Source: Talaromyces rugulosus (taxonomy: Eukaryota; Ascomycota; Eurotiomycetes; Eurotiales; Trichocomaceae). Taken from it: a stretch of DNA of 64,000 nt. The notes below the pieces were generated by a model. The model ran no database searches. It was not told the DNA's origin and saw nothing but the letters and a program-made list of their open reading frames with translations. The stretch lies in assembly GCF_013368755.1 (NCBI RefSeq), contig NC_049563.1:4092001-4156000 (forward strand), written 5' to 3'. The position numbers and the translations under genes were made by a program. This document shows positions 22,405-34,038 of this stretch, piece by piece (within the stretch, counting starts at the first letter, position 1; the number at the start of each line of letters is the position of its first letter).

Positions 22405-23280
22405 CTAAATTCGTGGTTTCTTCGCAGCCTGAATAGCGCCCATAGCACTCATAATAAGCGCACCAGTATTGTATCGATCCGGATACAACTTCGTCATGGC
22501 TTCCACAATATCTCTAGTAGAATTCGACTTCCCTTCCAATACCTTCCCAAAATCTCTGATATATTGCTTGGTATTTGTCAGATGCCAGCGGCCCATGATC
22601 TCCCCTTCCTGGCAATGACCCGGGACCACATACAAAGGGTCCAGAGCCTCAATATTCTCGACCGCCCGGATCCATTCTTCACGCTTCGCGGCCGTATTGG
22701 CTTCAAACAGCATCTGGTGTACCTGTCCGTACACGATGTCTCCACAAACTGCCAGCCGGAGGTCGGGAACCCACAATGCAGTAGAATCATAGGTATCCGA
22801 GTGGCCCACCTCGACCGCCTGGAACAACCACTTATTCTGGAGAGTGAATTTATTGCTTGATGGGAGGGCCTGAGCCAAAACAAACGGAAGCTCGATCTCC
22901 CCCGGGAACCGAGACCCCCATTGTGCCTCAAAATTCTTCGCTTCGATCTGCTGTTCCATATGCCGCAGAGTGGCCGCCGTGGCAACGGGTTTGGCCTCGG
23001 GGAATCGCTGCACCAACAGTGGCAGCCCGAAAAAGTGGTCGCCGTGTCCGTGTGTGATGTAAATGTAGGCTAGCTTTCGCTTGGGAGCGATGCGCTCGAT
23101 CCATGCGATGAGTCCTTGGGTTTGCTGGATGGTGATCGGTGTGTCGACTAGAACTGCTTCGGTGGCGGAGTAAATGAGGGTACAGGAGATTGGTGACCAA
23201 AGGCCACCGCCGCTTCCTTTGCCTGGGCTTCTAAAAGGGACTGGAGGTGCGATGTAGACCGCAGAGCGGAGTTCGGACAT
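22405..23280 (-). CDS. Metallo-beta-lactamase-fold hydrolase
   Basis: Single-exon, 291 residues from ATG 23278-23280. The metal-binding set is complete: THGHGDH (HxHxDH), VGHSDTYDS, the bridging Asp in AVCGDIVYG, and the last His in VVPGHCQ. The N-terminal strand VLVDTPITIQQTQGLIAWI is typical. The protein is cytosolic (no signal peptide). Members hydrolyse thioesters, lactones or other esters; fungal homologues often annotate as MBL-domain hydrolases without known substrate. Likely binds one or two Zn (or Fe/Mn). It is the most upstream member of the minus-strand run that also holds two tautomerases and an alpha/beta hydrolase, consistent with ring- or lactone-opening steps, as inference only. 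Confidence 0.85.
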   Translation of the reverse strand: MSELRSAVYIAPPVPFRSPGKGSGGGLWSPISCTLIYSATEAVLVDTPITIQQTQGLIAWIERIAPKRKLAYIYITHGHGDHFFGLPLLVQRFPEAKPVATAATLRHMEQQIEAKNFEAQWGSRFPGEIELPFVLAQALPSSNKFTLQNKWLFQAVEVGHSDTYDSTALWVPDLRLAVCGDIVYGQVHQMLFEANTAAKREEWIRAVENIEALDPLYVVPGHCQEGEIMGRWHLTNTKQYIRDFGKVLEGKSNSTRDIVEAMTKLYPDRYNTGALIMSAMGAIQAAKKPRI

Positions 23281-24052
23281 TGTCAAATAGTGACAAGGTA
23301 GGTAGCTTCAAGCGAATCAAGTTTGAATATTTCTACCAACGTCCCAAGATCAACATATTTATGTACCTAGATGGCGTTTATTTCGGATAGAAAAACACCG
23401 AGGTAGTGTTGATCACTAATCATGAAAGGTTGCCAAGCTTGAAACGAAGCAGTTCGTACACAGCCTGTCTGCAGAATAATTAGCGGAAGGAACTTGGGAA
23501 AACTCGACATTTTCTTTCCCAAGAGAAAAAAGACCGCGTCCCAACTAGCTTGTGCTCGTGAAAAGACTCTCCGCTATTGACTTTTAGAAAGGGACGTTGT
23601 GCCACAGATGATGTCTGGCTTTGACTTTCGCAGTCTGGGTTTTTTTTTGTCTTTCAAGTTCTTCCCACGTACTCCAAGTAAAGCATAACAGCCGCAAGCC
23701 GAGATTTGAGATAATGTGTCTCTTCGCCTGCCTGCATTGCATCTACGTATCTCCAAATCGCTCGTTTTGGAGGATACGAGGGGATATTTTGCGCGTCAAG
23801 CTGTGGAAAATGCCAAAACCCGGTCGACTTCCATGATTATGCTAGTTGCTTTGCTCTATCTATAAATGCCAAGATCTACTGTGTTAGCGAACAACTATTA
23901 CCAATTCAAAAGCAATAGACTGTTTTAATCGATAGTTTTATCCTCCATTTATGCCTGACAAGGCTGCAAGTATCATGGAAAATCATAAAAAATGCAATAA
24001 ATTATTAAAACTAACACCTAAGTATAGTACCTTGTTTTCCTACCTTCATTCA
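23281..24052. other. Intergenic, promoter of MBL hydrolase and 3' region of HAM1-like gene
   Basis: About 770 bases; short frames only, none with recognisable motifs. Confidence 0.5.
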
Positions 24053-26382
24053 TTATGGAATCGTTGCGTTGACGTTAAAGATCTCGTTTCGCCAGGTCAG
24101 CCCCAGACCACTTCCCTCATCACCCCGCTCGATAGCATCGTGGGCTCGGACAGCTTCGTCTCGCCAAACTTTTACAATGCTACCCGGAGCGTAAATACCC
24201 TTGAACGGGCCAGACTTTGGAGGGGATGCAGTAAAGCGCTGGTGCATTTCGGGGTTGGAATAGAGCTGCGGCCGTGCCATCACGGCTCGAATGAATGTCA
24301 TGTAGTCTTGCGGATTGGCAATGTTGACCGCACGCAAACGCTCTCTCGCATATACGAGCTCCCGATTGATGGTCACAACCATAGATACCACGGACTCGGC
24401 GATCTTCTTCTCCAGTAACCGACGGATAAGCTGCTTCAGGAAGGGTTTGACGAGACAGAGCAAGAACTTCCATCGACTACGTTTGATCTTGTAGTCCAAC
24501 TTGTGGACATGCACCCGAACACCCCGAAGAGTCACCAAATGGGCCAGTCGATCCCGGCCAATTTCTAGATCAACAGATACGTCGATGCCTCGCTCGTCAA
24601 GGTAGAAGCTACCGATACCCTCGTCACCAAAGCGGAAGAATAAACCGCTATGGGCGCGAATCCAGTACCCGAATTCGGACGCACTGATGTTCAATCCCTG
24701 CAAACCAACTGTGATGACGGTCTTCATATTTGTCCGGGCTTTCTTGGAATGAACTTTGGCCAGCTCCATGTCAGTCTTGGAAGTAACCAAGATTTTGTAG
24801 GGGAAGAACGACGACTGGTTCACAGTTCGCCCTGGCTCCAAAATCAAGTTCTCAATGAGCAAATCAATTTCCGGGACTGATATTTCCAGTCTCGGAATAG
24901 GAATTCGTTGAATGCCGCGAATCAGTAGCGGGAGGAAGATATGAGCGGCATCAGCCACTAATGTGCTTGTGCCGTCAGTGTATGCATGCGAAAGGTCGTG
25001 ATAGATCTTTTTCGTAGCCGCAGCAAGCTTGGCCACCGCAGTGTCTTGGGGTATTTTACTCAGGGTTAGTTTAATTTGCTGTAAAAACGCGTCAAAGTCT
25101 GCGCGCAGGGGTGATTCAGACCCGATGTGGCTGAACTTTGTTTTCAATTCGTCGAAACGCTCATCGGCGGCATCAAAAAATTCGGGATCGGTCAGTACCT
25201 CTTGGAGAGAATTGCCCACATTCGACATCAACGACTCAAACTCTGGGTCTTTGTTGGAATGCTTCATGACCTCGTGGAAGCGATCTTCCAACTTCTTCCA
25301 CTCTTCGGCGTCCCCGAAAGAACGAACCAAGGCCCAGAAGCGGTCAACAGCGTTGTTAAGGTCTTCATTAACCTGAACATCTTCATCCAATGCGTGAATA
25401 GTATCCTCTGCAGCATTCGCATAGAATGCCCCATATCGCTGGGCAAGTGTGGCGATGGTTGAGACCGAGTCTGAGTAGTCATCTCGAGATCGAAGTTTCA
25501 GGACCGTTTGCTTTAGACGGTACATCAAGGCATCTTTATGTTCCCCGGAGACTTGCTCTTTCGTGCTCTCCTTGGCCGTGAGACCGGCGCGGACGATGCC
25601 ATCCTCGGCAGTGGTAGCAATTATGTTCACCTCATCACGAAGATTTTCCTTGGTTGGATGTTTTCCCTCGTCCGCTCCAGCGCCCTGTATCTGCTCCAAT
25701 TCCTCCGCCGAAGGCTGGGCAACCTCTGCTACTTTATGGGCGGTATCTGACATGGAGTAGCTAGTATCAGCGAAGACTTGGCGGCCAACGGTGGCGATGT
25801 CGTCGAGGAAGACACGAAAATCGGCATTTGTGAGAAGCAAACTTCCAACAGTGCGAAGGCTGTCATACGCTAAATGACAGAGAATTGTTATCAGAATGGC
25901 GATTGATACCGAGGACGAAGTAGAAACTTACCAGCACGTGTATTGGCATTTGCCTTGGCACGCGACGCTTGGCTGGCGAGGTCGGAGGTATCCAACGAGG
26001 CCTTTGATTTTGAGAGATGCCAGAAGAATTCCTGGACTTGATCTTCACTGTTCTTCTCGCGGAGGATCTCGATAAACAACCGCAGAAAGGTCCTCACATC
26101 CCGGGCTAGCTGTCTTCCTGAGTGGCTCAAATCGTCAGTGCCGGGGTTGAAGAGATCAGAAGCTAGAAGAGTCCGTAGATTGGCGATCAATTGCTCTGTC
26201 GACGGCATGTACCCTTCGGATAGGGCCTTGAACATTTGATAGGAATGAAGCTTCTGGTGCAACTGGCGCTGGCGAGCGGTCTCATCTTCGTACAGGGGCA
26301 GCAGCGGCTCGGTGTCGGCTCCCCGGCCACGCTGTGGCTTCCTGTTCCCGAAGCAGGACGACATTGTCGACGCTGTCGACAC
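24053..26382 (-). CDS. HAM1-like protein (fungal lipid-binding-like, HAM1 N- and C-terminal domains)
   Basis: 755 residues in two exons (25932-26382, 24053-25869). The helical N-terminal half includes LIANLRTLLASDLFNP, SHSGRQLARDVRTFLRLFIEIL, and, after the intron, LLTNADFRVFLDDIATVGRQVF, a pattern I recognise from the fungal HAM1-like N-terminal domain. The C-terminal half (VTVGLQGLNISASEFGYWIRA, GIDVSVDLEIGRDRLAHLVTL) resembles the HAM1 C-terminal domain, distantly like BPI/SMP lipid-binding folds. No catalytic residues or signal peptide. In other fungi the family has been linked to hyphal fusion phenotypes, but its molecular role is unclear. A middle segment (residues ~190-270) is acidic and probably flexible. 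Gene is divergent from the malic enzyme across a 2.2-kb gap. Confidence 0.78.
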
Positions 26383-28564
26383 TGTACTGGTCGGCTAACG
26401 AGAAACACGGGTTATATTCAAACGCAGAGGCAAATCATCAAAGAGACGAGCCTGGTTGTGGTGGTTGAAGGTTGCGCGGCCGGCGGGGTCGAGTGAGGAA
26501 GCATGACGTTGTGCTTGGCTGCCAAGTTTGGCGCATGCCACTCGCCCATTGGTCCACAAACCGCGCGTCCGCCATTCAGTCCCGAGATGCATTTTTTGAG
26601 GGGGTCGTTGATGTGCAAGTTGGGTATTTGCTGCAGTGTTTGATTTTAGAATACTCTGTGATCTCTGATAGAAAGTTAGTATAAAGCTACAGCCGTTGCT
26701 AGAAAGCTCGAAGCTTGTGTGGAGCACGCACTGTGATGCATTGTTAGCGGCTGTGGGGCCGCTAGAATTTCCATCATCTTAAATTCCAAATTGGGAAGAA
26801 TATTTTCACGCCTGGTCGTCCACTCAAGTCTCAAAGCAGTTACTACTAAGTGGAGATGAATCTATACAAAGTACACTAATTCGAGCACTGCCTTGATCCT
26901 GCACCAAGACAAAGTAGAGCAGGTGACTTGTATACTGTAGACGGATAAGGGGCTAGACCCCGATCGGCCCACTCGTAACGGGCGCCAGCCGAAAAAGCCG
27001 GATACCGTCCAGCCAGTGATACATAATCATAAAGATGATGACTCGGACAATTAAAAATTGGAAGCGTACGGAGCAGAGTACAGTCCAGTCAGCACCAATG
27101 GGTATCATGTCAGATATCAGCCGTCGTAATATCCCGGGAAACAGGAAAACAGGGTTCAGCGGAAGGTTTCCGGCGGTAAACCGCGTTTTAATAAAACTCC
27201 GCGCAGAAAACATGCCGTTAGCAAATAATAATGAACATTGAACAAGGGCGCCATCGGGACTGGCCGCCAATCTTGAATCCACTTTGTCTGCCGGTGCAAA
27301 ATGCGTTCCTTATTCTTTGTATTAGTATAATCCAAGTCCCGGTCCGGTGGATTCAGCACGAATCCTTTCGGGGCAACCCCCACTAGGGTCGACTTTTATT
27401 ATAAATTACTATAGTACTCCGGAACTTGACGAAGGCTAATAATATTAGGATTATTATTACTGTTCCAAATTCCCACAGCTGAACTCACAAGGCCAAGGGG
27501 TGCTAGAACAGGCATAGCGCGGTCCCACCCGGGTAAACACTCTGGAATTTGTTCGGAGTAAATACGGATATTCGTCTGAGTTCAACCGTGGAATGCTCGC
27601 GTGGACGCCCCGCTCAGTAGGGCAGGAAGAAAGGAAGAACAACTGCCGATGGCACAGTAATAATAGTACTCATTAATGTGGTAGTAAATACTAAAAAGAG
27701 CACGCGGCTGCTCTTTCCCATCTCAGATCGTTTGGTGCGCACTCCGGGAACTAGTCCCAAACAGGAAAAGACCATTTCTCCGCATTTCCCACCGCCCAAT
27801 TAGGCCTAGCGCGGTTCCAGAACGCGCCTGCCTTGGGAAGCTTCTTTCCTTTTTCCTTCTGGCTGGCCCAGGTCGCGCCTTCCTCGTAGACCGATAACTA
27901 CTAGTCACTGGGTCATTCATTATTCACGGGAACGGATTATGTCATCCCTTTCCCTTCTCAGCCGGAAAAAGGGGCCAGGTCAACCATCCCTTGCTAAATA
28001 CCGTCAATTAATGCCTCAATTCCCCCCGTGTGTCGTACACGCCTTGCCGAGAGAAAGCTTCGCATTCTGCGTGCGTGTGACAGGTCGTCCTGAACGAGCT
28101 GTAGCCTAGTGTTGGCCTAGCGTCCCGGCATCCCGGGCTGCCCACCCGAGATCAATCAACAAAATGCAAATTCCGCCCTGCTGATTTGCTGTCGCGGCGT
28201 CCGAAATGCTGACCTCGTCCCACTCTCTCTCTCTCTTTTTTCCCTTTCCTTTTCAACAAAGCTGATGGAGTCAGAGTGATAATCCTCAATGGGTCCTCAT
28301 TTAGGGCTAAACTAAATCGTCGCCAGGATCCAGCCATCTTTTTCCCCGACTCTTCCCGATTGCCAAACCTAAAAGCCCAACGACTCGCGAGTCACACGCT
28401 CACGCTCTCTCGACCTCGACCCGAACTTGGGCCATGATCCTCCCCGTCCACGACAATTTCATGTGTAATCATTACTACCGCACTACCACATGCCAATCAC
28501 TCAGGGGCCTCGTCCACCCTTCTCTCTGTGATCTTCTTTTTATTTAGTTCCCCCGCGCCTGGAC
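26383..28564. other. Long intergenic region between HAM1-like gene and malic enzyme
   Basis: About 2.2 kb. Frames of 60-110 codons occur on both strands, but none has motifs, good splice continuations or coding-like composition. It holds the divergent promoters; 28200-28560 is pyrimidine-rich (CTCTCTCTCTC at 28223-28235 area), as in fungal core promoters. A non-coding RNA cannot be excluded. Confidence 0.45.
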
Positions 28565-30753
28565 ATGTTTCGCTGCCACACCCATTGTCGGCTTGCTGTT
28601 CGATCAAACAAACCTGCGAGACTTTTTCTCTCAACTTCGTCTACCTCTACAGCTCCAGCTCCATCCCCAGTGTCTCAAGCCTCAGAAGCCGCCTTGTCGA
28701 GAACCAGAACAAACATCATCATGCCTTCATTGCCTTCCAACCAGCAGCGTGCTGCTCACCACCTTCCTCATACTGGCATTGCTGGTCAATCGTAAGCCAA
28801 TTGCTTCTGCTGTTCTCCAGCTCGTACTGACCAGACTTTGCGCTCAACAGGGAAGGTACCTTTGATACCGCCAACCCTGCTTATATTCGCAAGTACCTGC
28901 GGACGTACGGCCTCACGCCTCCCCGTGCCGAGAACTACGAAACCCAAAAGACACGATGTGCGTACAATGCGATGCTAGGGGGACAACAAGGAATAATAAC
29001 TAACGTACACTCATGCGCTAGGCCTGGCACAGCTCGCATTGAAGCAAACTCCCATCGAGAAGTACTTGTACCTCAGCACGATCCGCAAAAACAATGTCCA
29101 CCTTTTCTACCGTTTGATCACAGACCATATTCAAGTGAGCTTACATCAAACCATTGCAAGCAACATCACCTTCTAACCTGATGCAGGAATTGACTCCTCT
29201 CATCTATACCCCCGTTGTCGGTGAGGCGTGCCAGCGTTGGTCCGAGATTTACCAGCAACCAGAAGGTTAGTTCTAGACAAGCTTCAAGACGAGGGTGCAA
29301 GTAGCTGACCACAATAGGCATGTACTTGAGCTACGAAGACAAGGGCAATATTGCCGCTGTGATTTCTAATTGGCCGCAACCTAATGTTGAAATTACCTGT
29401 ATCACCGATGGCTCCCGCATTCTTGGTCTCGGTGACCTGGGTATCAATGGTATGGGAATTCCTATTGGCAAGCTTTCCCTGTACACCGCATGCGCTGGAA
29501 TCCGTCCCGAGGCTACTCTGCCGTTGACTTTGGATTTGGGTACTGGTAACAAGACCCTTCGCGAGGACCCCTTGTACCTGGGCAGTCGCCGCGACAAGAT
29601 CTCTGCCGAGGAGGAACAAGAGTTCCTCGATGAGCTCATGGCTGCCCTGACAGAGCGGTGGCCGGGCATTGTTATCCAGTTTGAGGATTTCAAGAACCCT
29701 TTCCCCGCTCTGGAGCGATACCGACACCGGTACACTTCTTTCAATGACGACATCCAGGGAACTGGCGCTGTCATCCTGGGCGGAGTTATGAATGCCGTCA
29801 AGCGGTCTGGCATTCATCCCAAGGATCAGCGTGCCGTGTTCTTCGGAGCAGGAAGTGCCGGTGTGGGTGTTGCCAAACAGATTGTAGACTACTTTGTGCG
29901 GGAAGGGTTGACCGAAGATGAAGCCAAAGCTTGCTTCTATCTGGTTGACACCAAGGGACTGGTCACTGCGGATCGCGGCGACCGTCTCGCCAACCACAAG
30001 ATTTACTTTGCCCGCAAGGACAACAACGGCCAACAATTCAAGACATTGGAGGATGTCATTGAGCACGTGAAGCCGACAATGCTCATGGGTCTCTCGACCA
30101 TGGGCGGCGTTTTCACCCCAGACATTTTAAAGAAGATGGCTGAGTGGAACGAACACCCCATGATTTTCCCGCTATCGAACCCTTCATCCAACTCAGAATG
30201 CGATCTTGAAACGGCCGTTACCCACACAGACGGACGCGCGCTCTTTGCTTCAGGCTCTCCGTTCCACCCCGTCACTTTCACGAACTCTGCCGGCGAAACC
30301 AAGATCCACTACGGTGGCCAGGGCAACAACATGTACGTGTTCCCTGGCATTGGCCTAGGAACTATCCTTTCCAAATCCGTCGAAGTTACGAATAGCATGA
30401 TCTTCGCCTCTGGCGAGGCCCTCACGCACTGCATGACCTCGGAAGAACTCGACAGGGGTCTGCTCTACCCGGACATCACGAGAATCCGGGACGTCAGCGT
30501 CGTCGTGGCACGACATGTGATTCGCGCCGCCCAGGACGCCAAGGTCGATCGCGAGACGGGCATCCATGGACTGAGCGATTCTGATCTTGACGCCTGGATT
30601 CGCGCGCGCATGTACCAACCTCACTCAGAGGTTGCCTCGCTGGAGCGTGAAGTTGGTGCACTGCTCTCGTCCATTGGCCGCCCTTTTCCAAATGGTAACA
30701 GTTATTTCCCCAATGGACTGTCTGATGACTCAGATAAGAACGCCAAGCTATAA
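28565..30753 (+). CDS. NAD(P)-dependent malic enzyme
   Basis: Oxidative decarboxylation of malate to pyruvate with NAD(P)H production. Five exons: 28565-28791, 28851-28957, 29022-29134, 29187-29265, 29318-30753. The malic N-terminal domain shows LYLSTIRKNNVHLFYRLI, ELTPLIYTPVVGEACQ, ITDGSRILGLGDLG and the YTACAGIRPE segment; metal/catalytic residues lie in FEDFKNPFPALERYR and FNDDIQGTGAV. The NAD-binding domain has FFGAGSAGVGVAKQI. Two in-frame starts are open: 28721 (MPSLPSNQQRA, 601 residues) and 28565 (653 residues). The extra 52 residues are rich in Arg, Ser, Thr and Ala with few acidic residues, like a mitochondrial presequence. Cofactor preference cannot be fixed by eye. Either a mitochondrial enzyme or dual localisation is possible. 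Confidence 0.9.
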
Positions 30754-31488
30754 ACGTGGATAGTACTTGAGTTCTGAGTTTTTTTTCTTTTTTTGGCATG
30801 AATAATATTACAACATACATCATCATCATCATCATTATTTTGGGATGGGATCTGCATTTGGATTGGATTAAAAAAAAGCAATACCCTTACAACCCTTTTT
30901 TTTCTTCCTTCCTTCCTCTTAAGCTAGTTATGGGAATATACTATTACAAGAGTTTGGATTTAGTCACTACGTCATTTGATAGTTAATAATAGTTTATATT
31001 TAATTTGAAGAAAACATCCAAATACATGTACCTCGGCATGTGAATTATCCAATGAACTTGGGAGTTATTTATTTACATGCATGTGCGGAGTATATGGAAT
31101 CATGTATGGACTCGGGAGGTCCCGTAGCAAAAACATACGTCTAGGTGGAGAACACCTCCGCAATTGAGATCTTCAGAAGAATACGCACGAGTTTCAACTG
31201 ATTAAAAGTTGGAACGTGCGTTCGTTACCCTTTAGTCTCGCCAAGCTGCCAAGGGTACAACTATATACTATACCCCGTGGGCCCGGGACGGAAATATGGC
31301 ACGAATATGCATGTGATAGATGGAGAGATGATGGAGAACCCGTAATTCCCCGGGCTTGAACATTAAGTATTACCATGTTTATTGGCTAGTACGTATATGG
31401 ACGGAGGATTTCGGAGATGGGAGGGGGATCTGAGATCGATCGATGTTAATATATTAATATTCTAGTTTCAAACATTCTAGCTAACACA
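30754..31488. other. Intergenic between convergent malic enzyme and HMG-CoA synthase
   Basis: 3' regions of both genes. A short CAT microsatellite (about 30818-30834) and T-runs are present; no gene seen. Confidence 0.5.
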
Positions 31489-33024
31489 TCACGCCTTGAC
31501 AGCGTATTGCCGACGGAACAGCGCATCGATCTCGGTGAGATAATACGTGCCCGGGGTCATCCGGTCCAGTCCACCCTTGGGCACAAAGGCCTTTTGCTGG
31601 TGGGCTTGTTCGCGGAGAAGGCATGCCTTTTTTTTTCCCCCGCACATGAACCAGTCAGTATTGTAGTTTGTGTGCATGTGAAGAGAGTGAGAATCATACC
31701 TGGTTGTATTCCTCCGGCGAGACCCGATGTCTCGCGTCGAGGCGGGCGTGAAGATCAAGCGCCTTTGCAATATCGCTGACCTCGCCTCGCACCCGGATCG
31801 TGTATAGAGTACTCGCGGAGCCGCCGCCGTAGCTGAATACGCCGACTGTTGTGCCCAGAAGTTGCTGGCTTGGCACATTGTAAACCAGGCTGATGAGGCA
31901 CGAGTACACGCTCGCTGTGTAGCTGTTGCCGCACAGCGTGGCTGCGGTTAGCGATGGCTGGACGCGTGCTGCAAATTCCGGTTTGGATAGGTTGACGAAT
32001 GTCTTTTCGATCGTTTTGTCAGTGAGCGAGGTTTCGTGGTCGATGCTGGCGATGGAAGCTGGGACATCAGCAAAAGCGGCATGGCTGGGATTGTGTAGGT
32101 AATCTTGGTAAAGCAATCTGGCGTATGACTTGGAGACCAGCTTGCAATACGGGGCGTGGAAGATCATGTAGTCGAAGACATTCAGTCTCGTCTTCTCTTG
32201 AGGAAGGCTTTGTGGCTCCGCCGCCTTTTCCTTCTTGAGATGGTGTCCCTTGTAGCACTCCTCTAGACCTGTCAGGTAACATGTATTGGAGTAATGGCCA
32301 TCTACCACCGGATATTCACGCCCGAAATCTGGTTTGTAAAAGTCGTATGCGTGCTGCATCCAACTTGCTTTGGCCTTGCCCTCCACTACCAATGGCGCAT
32401 CCGCACCGATAAGCATGGCGACACATCCAACACCGCCTGTTGGTCGCGCTGCCGGAGTGTCATACATGGCAATATCACCCATGACAACAATTGCGTCGCG
32501 CCCGTCCCAGGAACTCGACTCAATCCAGTTGACAGCATTGAAGAGCGCGTTTGTTCCACCGTAGCAGGCGTGGATAGTATCGATGCCTTCGATGTCGCTG
32601 TTGCCGCTTGGAGAGAAGAGTTGCATGAGCACAGACTTGCAGGATTTGGCTTTGTCGAGGACCGTCTCAGTGCCGACTTCGAGGCGGCCAATCGACGTCG
32701 GAGGAATCGAGTATTTCTTTAGAAGGGACGAGACGGTGGTTAGGAGGATAGAGTAAATGTCTATTCATTGTCAGTTTCTCGCGCCAAGTATACTGCATTG
32801 AGAGACTGTACCCTCGCGGTCATCGCAGAATGCCATTGTCGCCTGGCCGAGGCCAAGAGTAAACTTGCCCGGGCTTACGCCCATGTACTTTTCTAGATCG
32901 GTCTGGTCGACATACTGATAGCTGTTAGCATGAACATCATATTTTATTGTTCGGAAAAACATACCTGGTTCGGAAAGTAAATCTCCAGGGCTTTGATGCC
33001 CACATTCTCAGGTCGTGCTGACAT
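31489..33024 (-). CDS. erg13: Hydroxymethylglutaryl-CoA synthase
   Basis: Condenses acetyl-CoA with acetoacetyl-CoA to HMG-CoA in the cytosolic mevalonate (sterol/isoprenoid) pathway. 453 residues in four exons (32965-33024, 32812-32914, 31700-32760, 31489-31626). The start [20 protein letters not shown] continues after splicing into [18 protein letters not shown]. Catalytic residues visible: Glu in [17 protein letters not shown], the nucleophilic Cys in [16 protein letters not shown], and His in [34 protein letters not shown] and [13 protein letters not shown] complete the family pattern. Intron 3 includes an A-rich acceptor region immediately before [10 protein letters not shown]. Full length for the family, no targeting peptide. 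Not obviously part of a terpene cluster. Convergent with the malic enzyme. Confidence 0.94.
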
Positions 33025-34038
33025 TTTGAAACCGTGCAATAGAATAGACAGTGCTGGGTGAAGAAATCGCAATATACTATCTTCTCATGTTGGCGTCATC
33101 AGGCTTTTATAACAATCAGTTTTCTTTGGAATGAAAACAGAATGTGTCTGCCTGATTCATCCTCGACTTCCCCAGCATCTTTCGCAAAAGTCATCTCAAG
33201 CCTCGATGTCATAGTCGAGCTCAGCCACAACCCTATCCATTGAGTTTGACGGAACCATTCTTAACCAAAGCTCTACAAGGAGCTTGGGCCATGCAATGGG
33301 AGCTTTGAACACCAAAAAACATGGCGATTGGCTCGTCCGGTCAGGAATCAGGAACCAGCCGGGGACTTATGCTGATAGACGATCCCTGTAGTCAGCAACA
33401 TTCTCCTGGCGTGGGATGAATACTGCAAGGACGAGTTACTAAGTGGAGCAAGACCAGATAAAATATGAATTGACTTTACCTAGCTCTCATGATAGCTCAT
33501 GGTCTGGTTCAAGAATCAGGCGGAAATAATAGTCCAGGCAGAAATGTTGTTGCCTTAGTCCCGAAGGTAACGTTCTTCTTCATTTTTCAAGGCAAGGCCA
33601 GAAGAAAAGGGGTAATTATTCCTGCTAGCTAAACTAATCAATATTGCTGGCAATTATCGATAGTCTGGCCGTGTTGAAGCTGGAGTCGGTGTAGTAGTGA
33701 AGCGGAGACACTTGGTGAATGAATGCATCAGGGATAGTTACAGGGTTACAGGCAAGTCCGAAGGGTAGCTGAGTCAGCTCTTGGCCGCTGGTCGCTCCTT
33801 CCTCAACTGCCATGGGAGGAAGGCACGAGGCTATACCGACGCCGACAATCAGGTGACACTTAACACAGATTGAGGCATTACTGGCTGGTCCGGACATTTA
33901 TCCGTAGCCACCTATCACCACCTCAAGTGCCGGCAATAATGCAAGTATCACAATTCCAATCTCTCTCCATTATTCGTCAGTTTCGGGTCTAGTACTAACT
34001 AAGCTAATTCTACATATACGGAGTACGGAGTAGGAATT
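33025..34038. other. Intergenic, HMG-CoA synthase promoter
   Basis: About 1 kb. An 87-codon minus-strand frame (33634-33897, several Cys) has no motif I recognise and no convincing splice partners; left uncalled. A direct repeat of TACGGAGTA-type words (34016-34032) lies at the right end. Confidence 0.4.

Noticed and set aside
26953..27282. 109-codon minus-strand frame with hydrophobic stretches
   Set aside because: No family motif, atypical composition, and not joined to any exon; likely chance frame in the long intergenic region.
31489..33024. HMG-CoA synthase as a resistance or supply copy for a terpene or statin cluster
   Set aside because: Neighbours are a malic enzyme and a decayed cupin; no terpene or polyketide core gene. 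Treated as the housekeeping mevalonate enzyme.
33634..33897. 87-codon cysteine-containing minus-strand frame
   Set aside because: Considered as hydrophobin-like or a small secreted protein, but there is no signal peptide and the Cys spacing does not fit.
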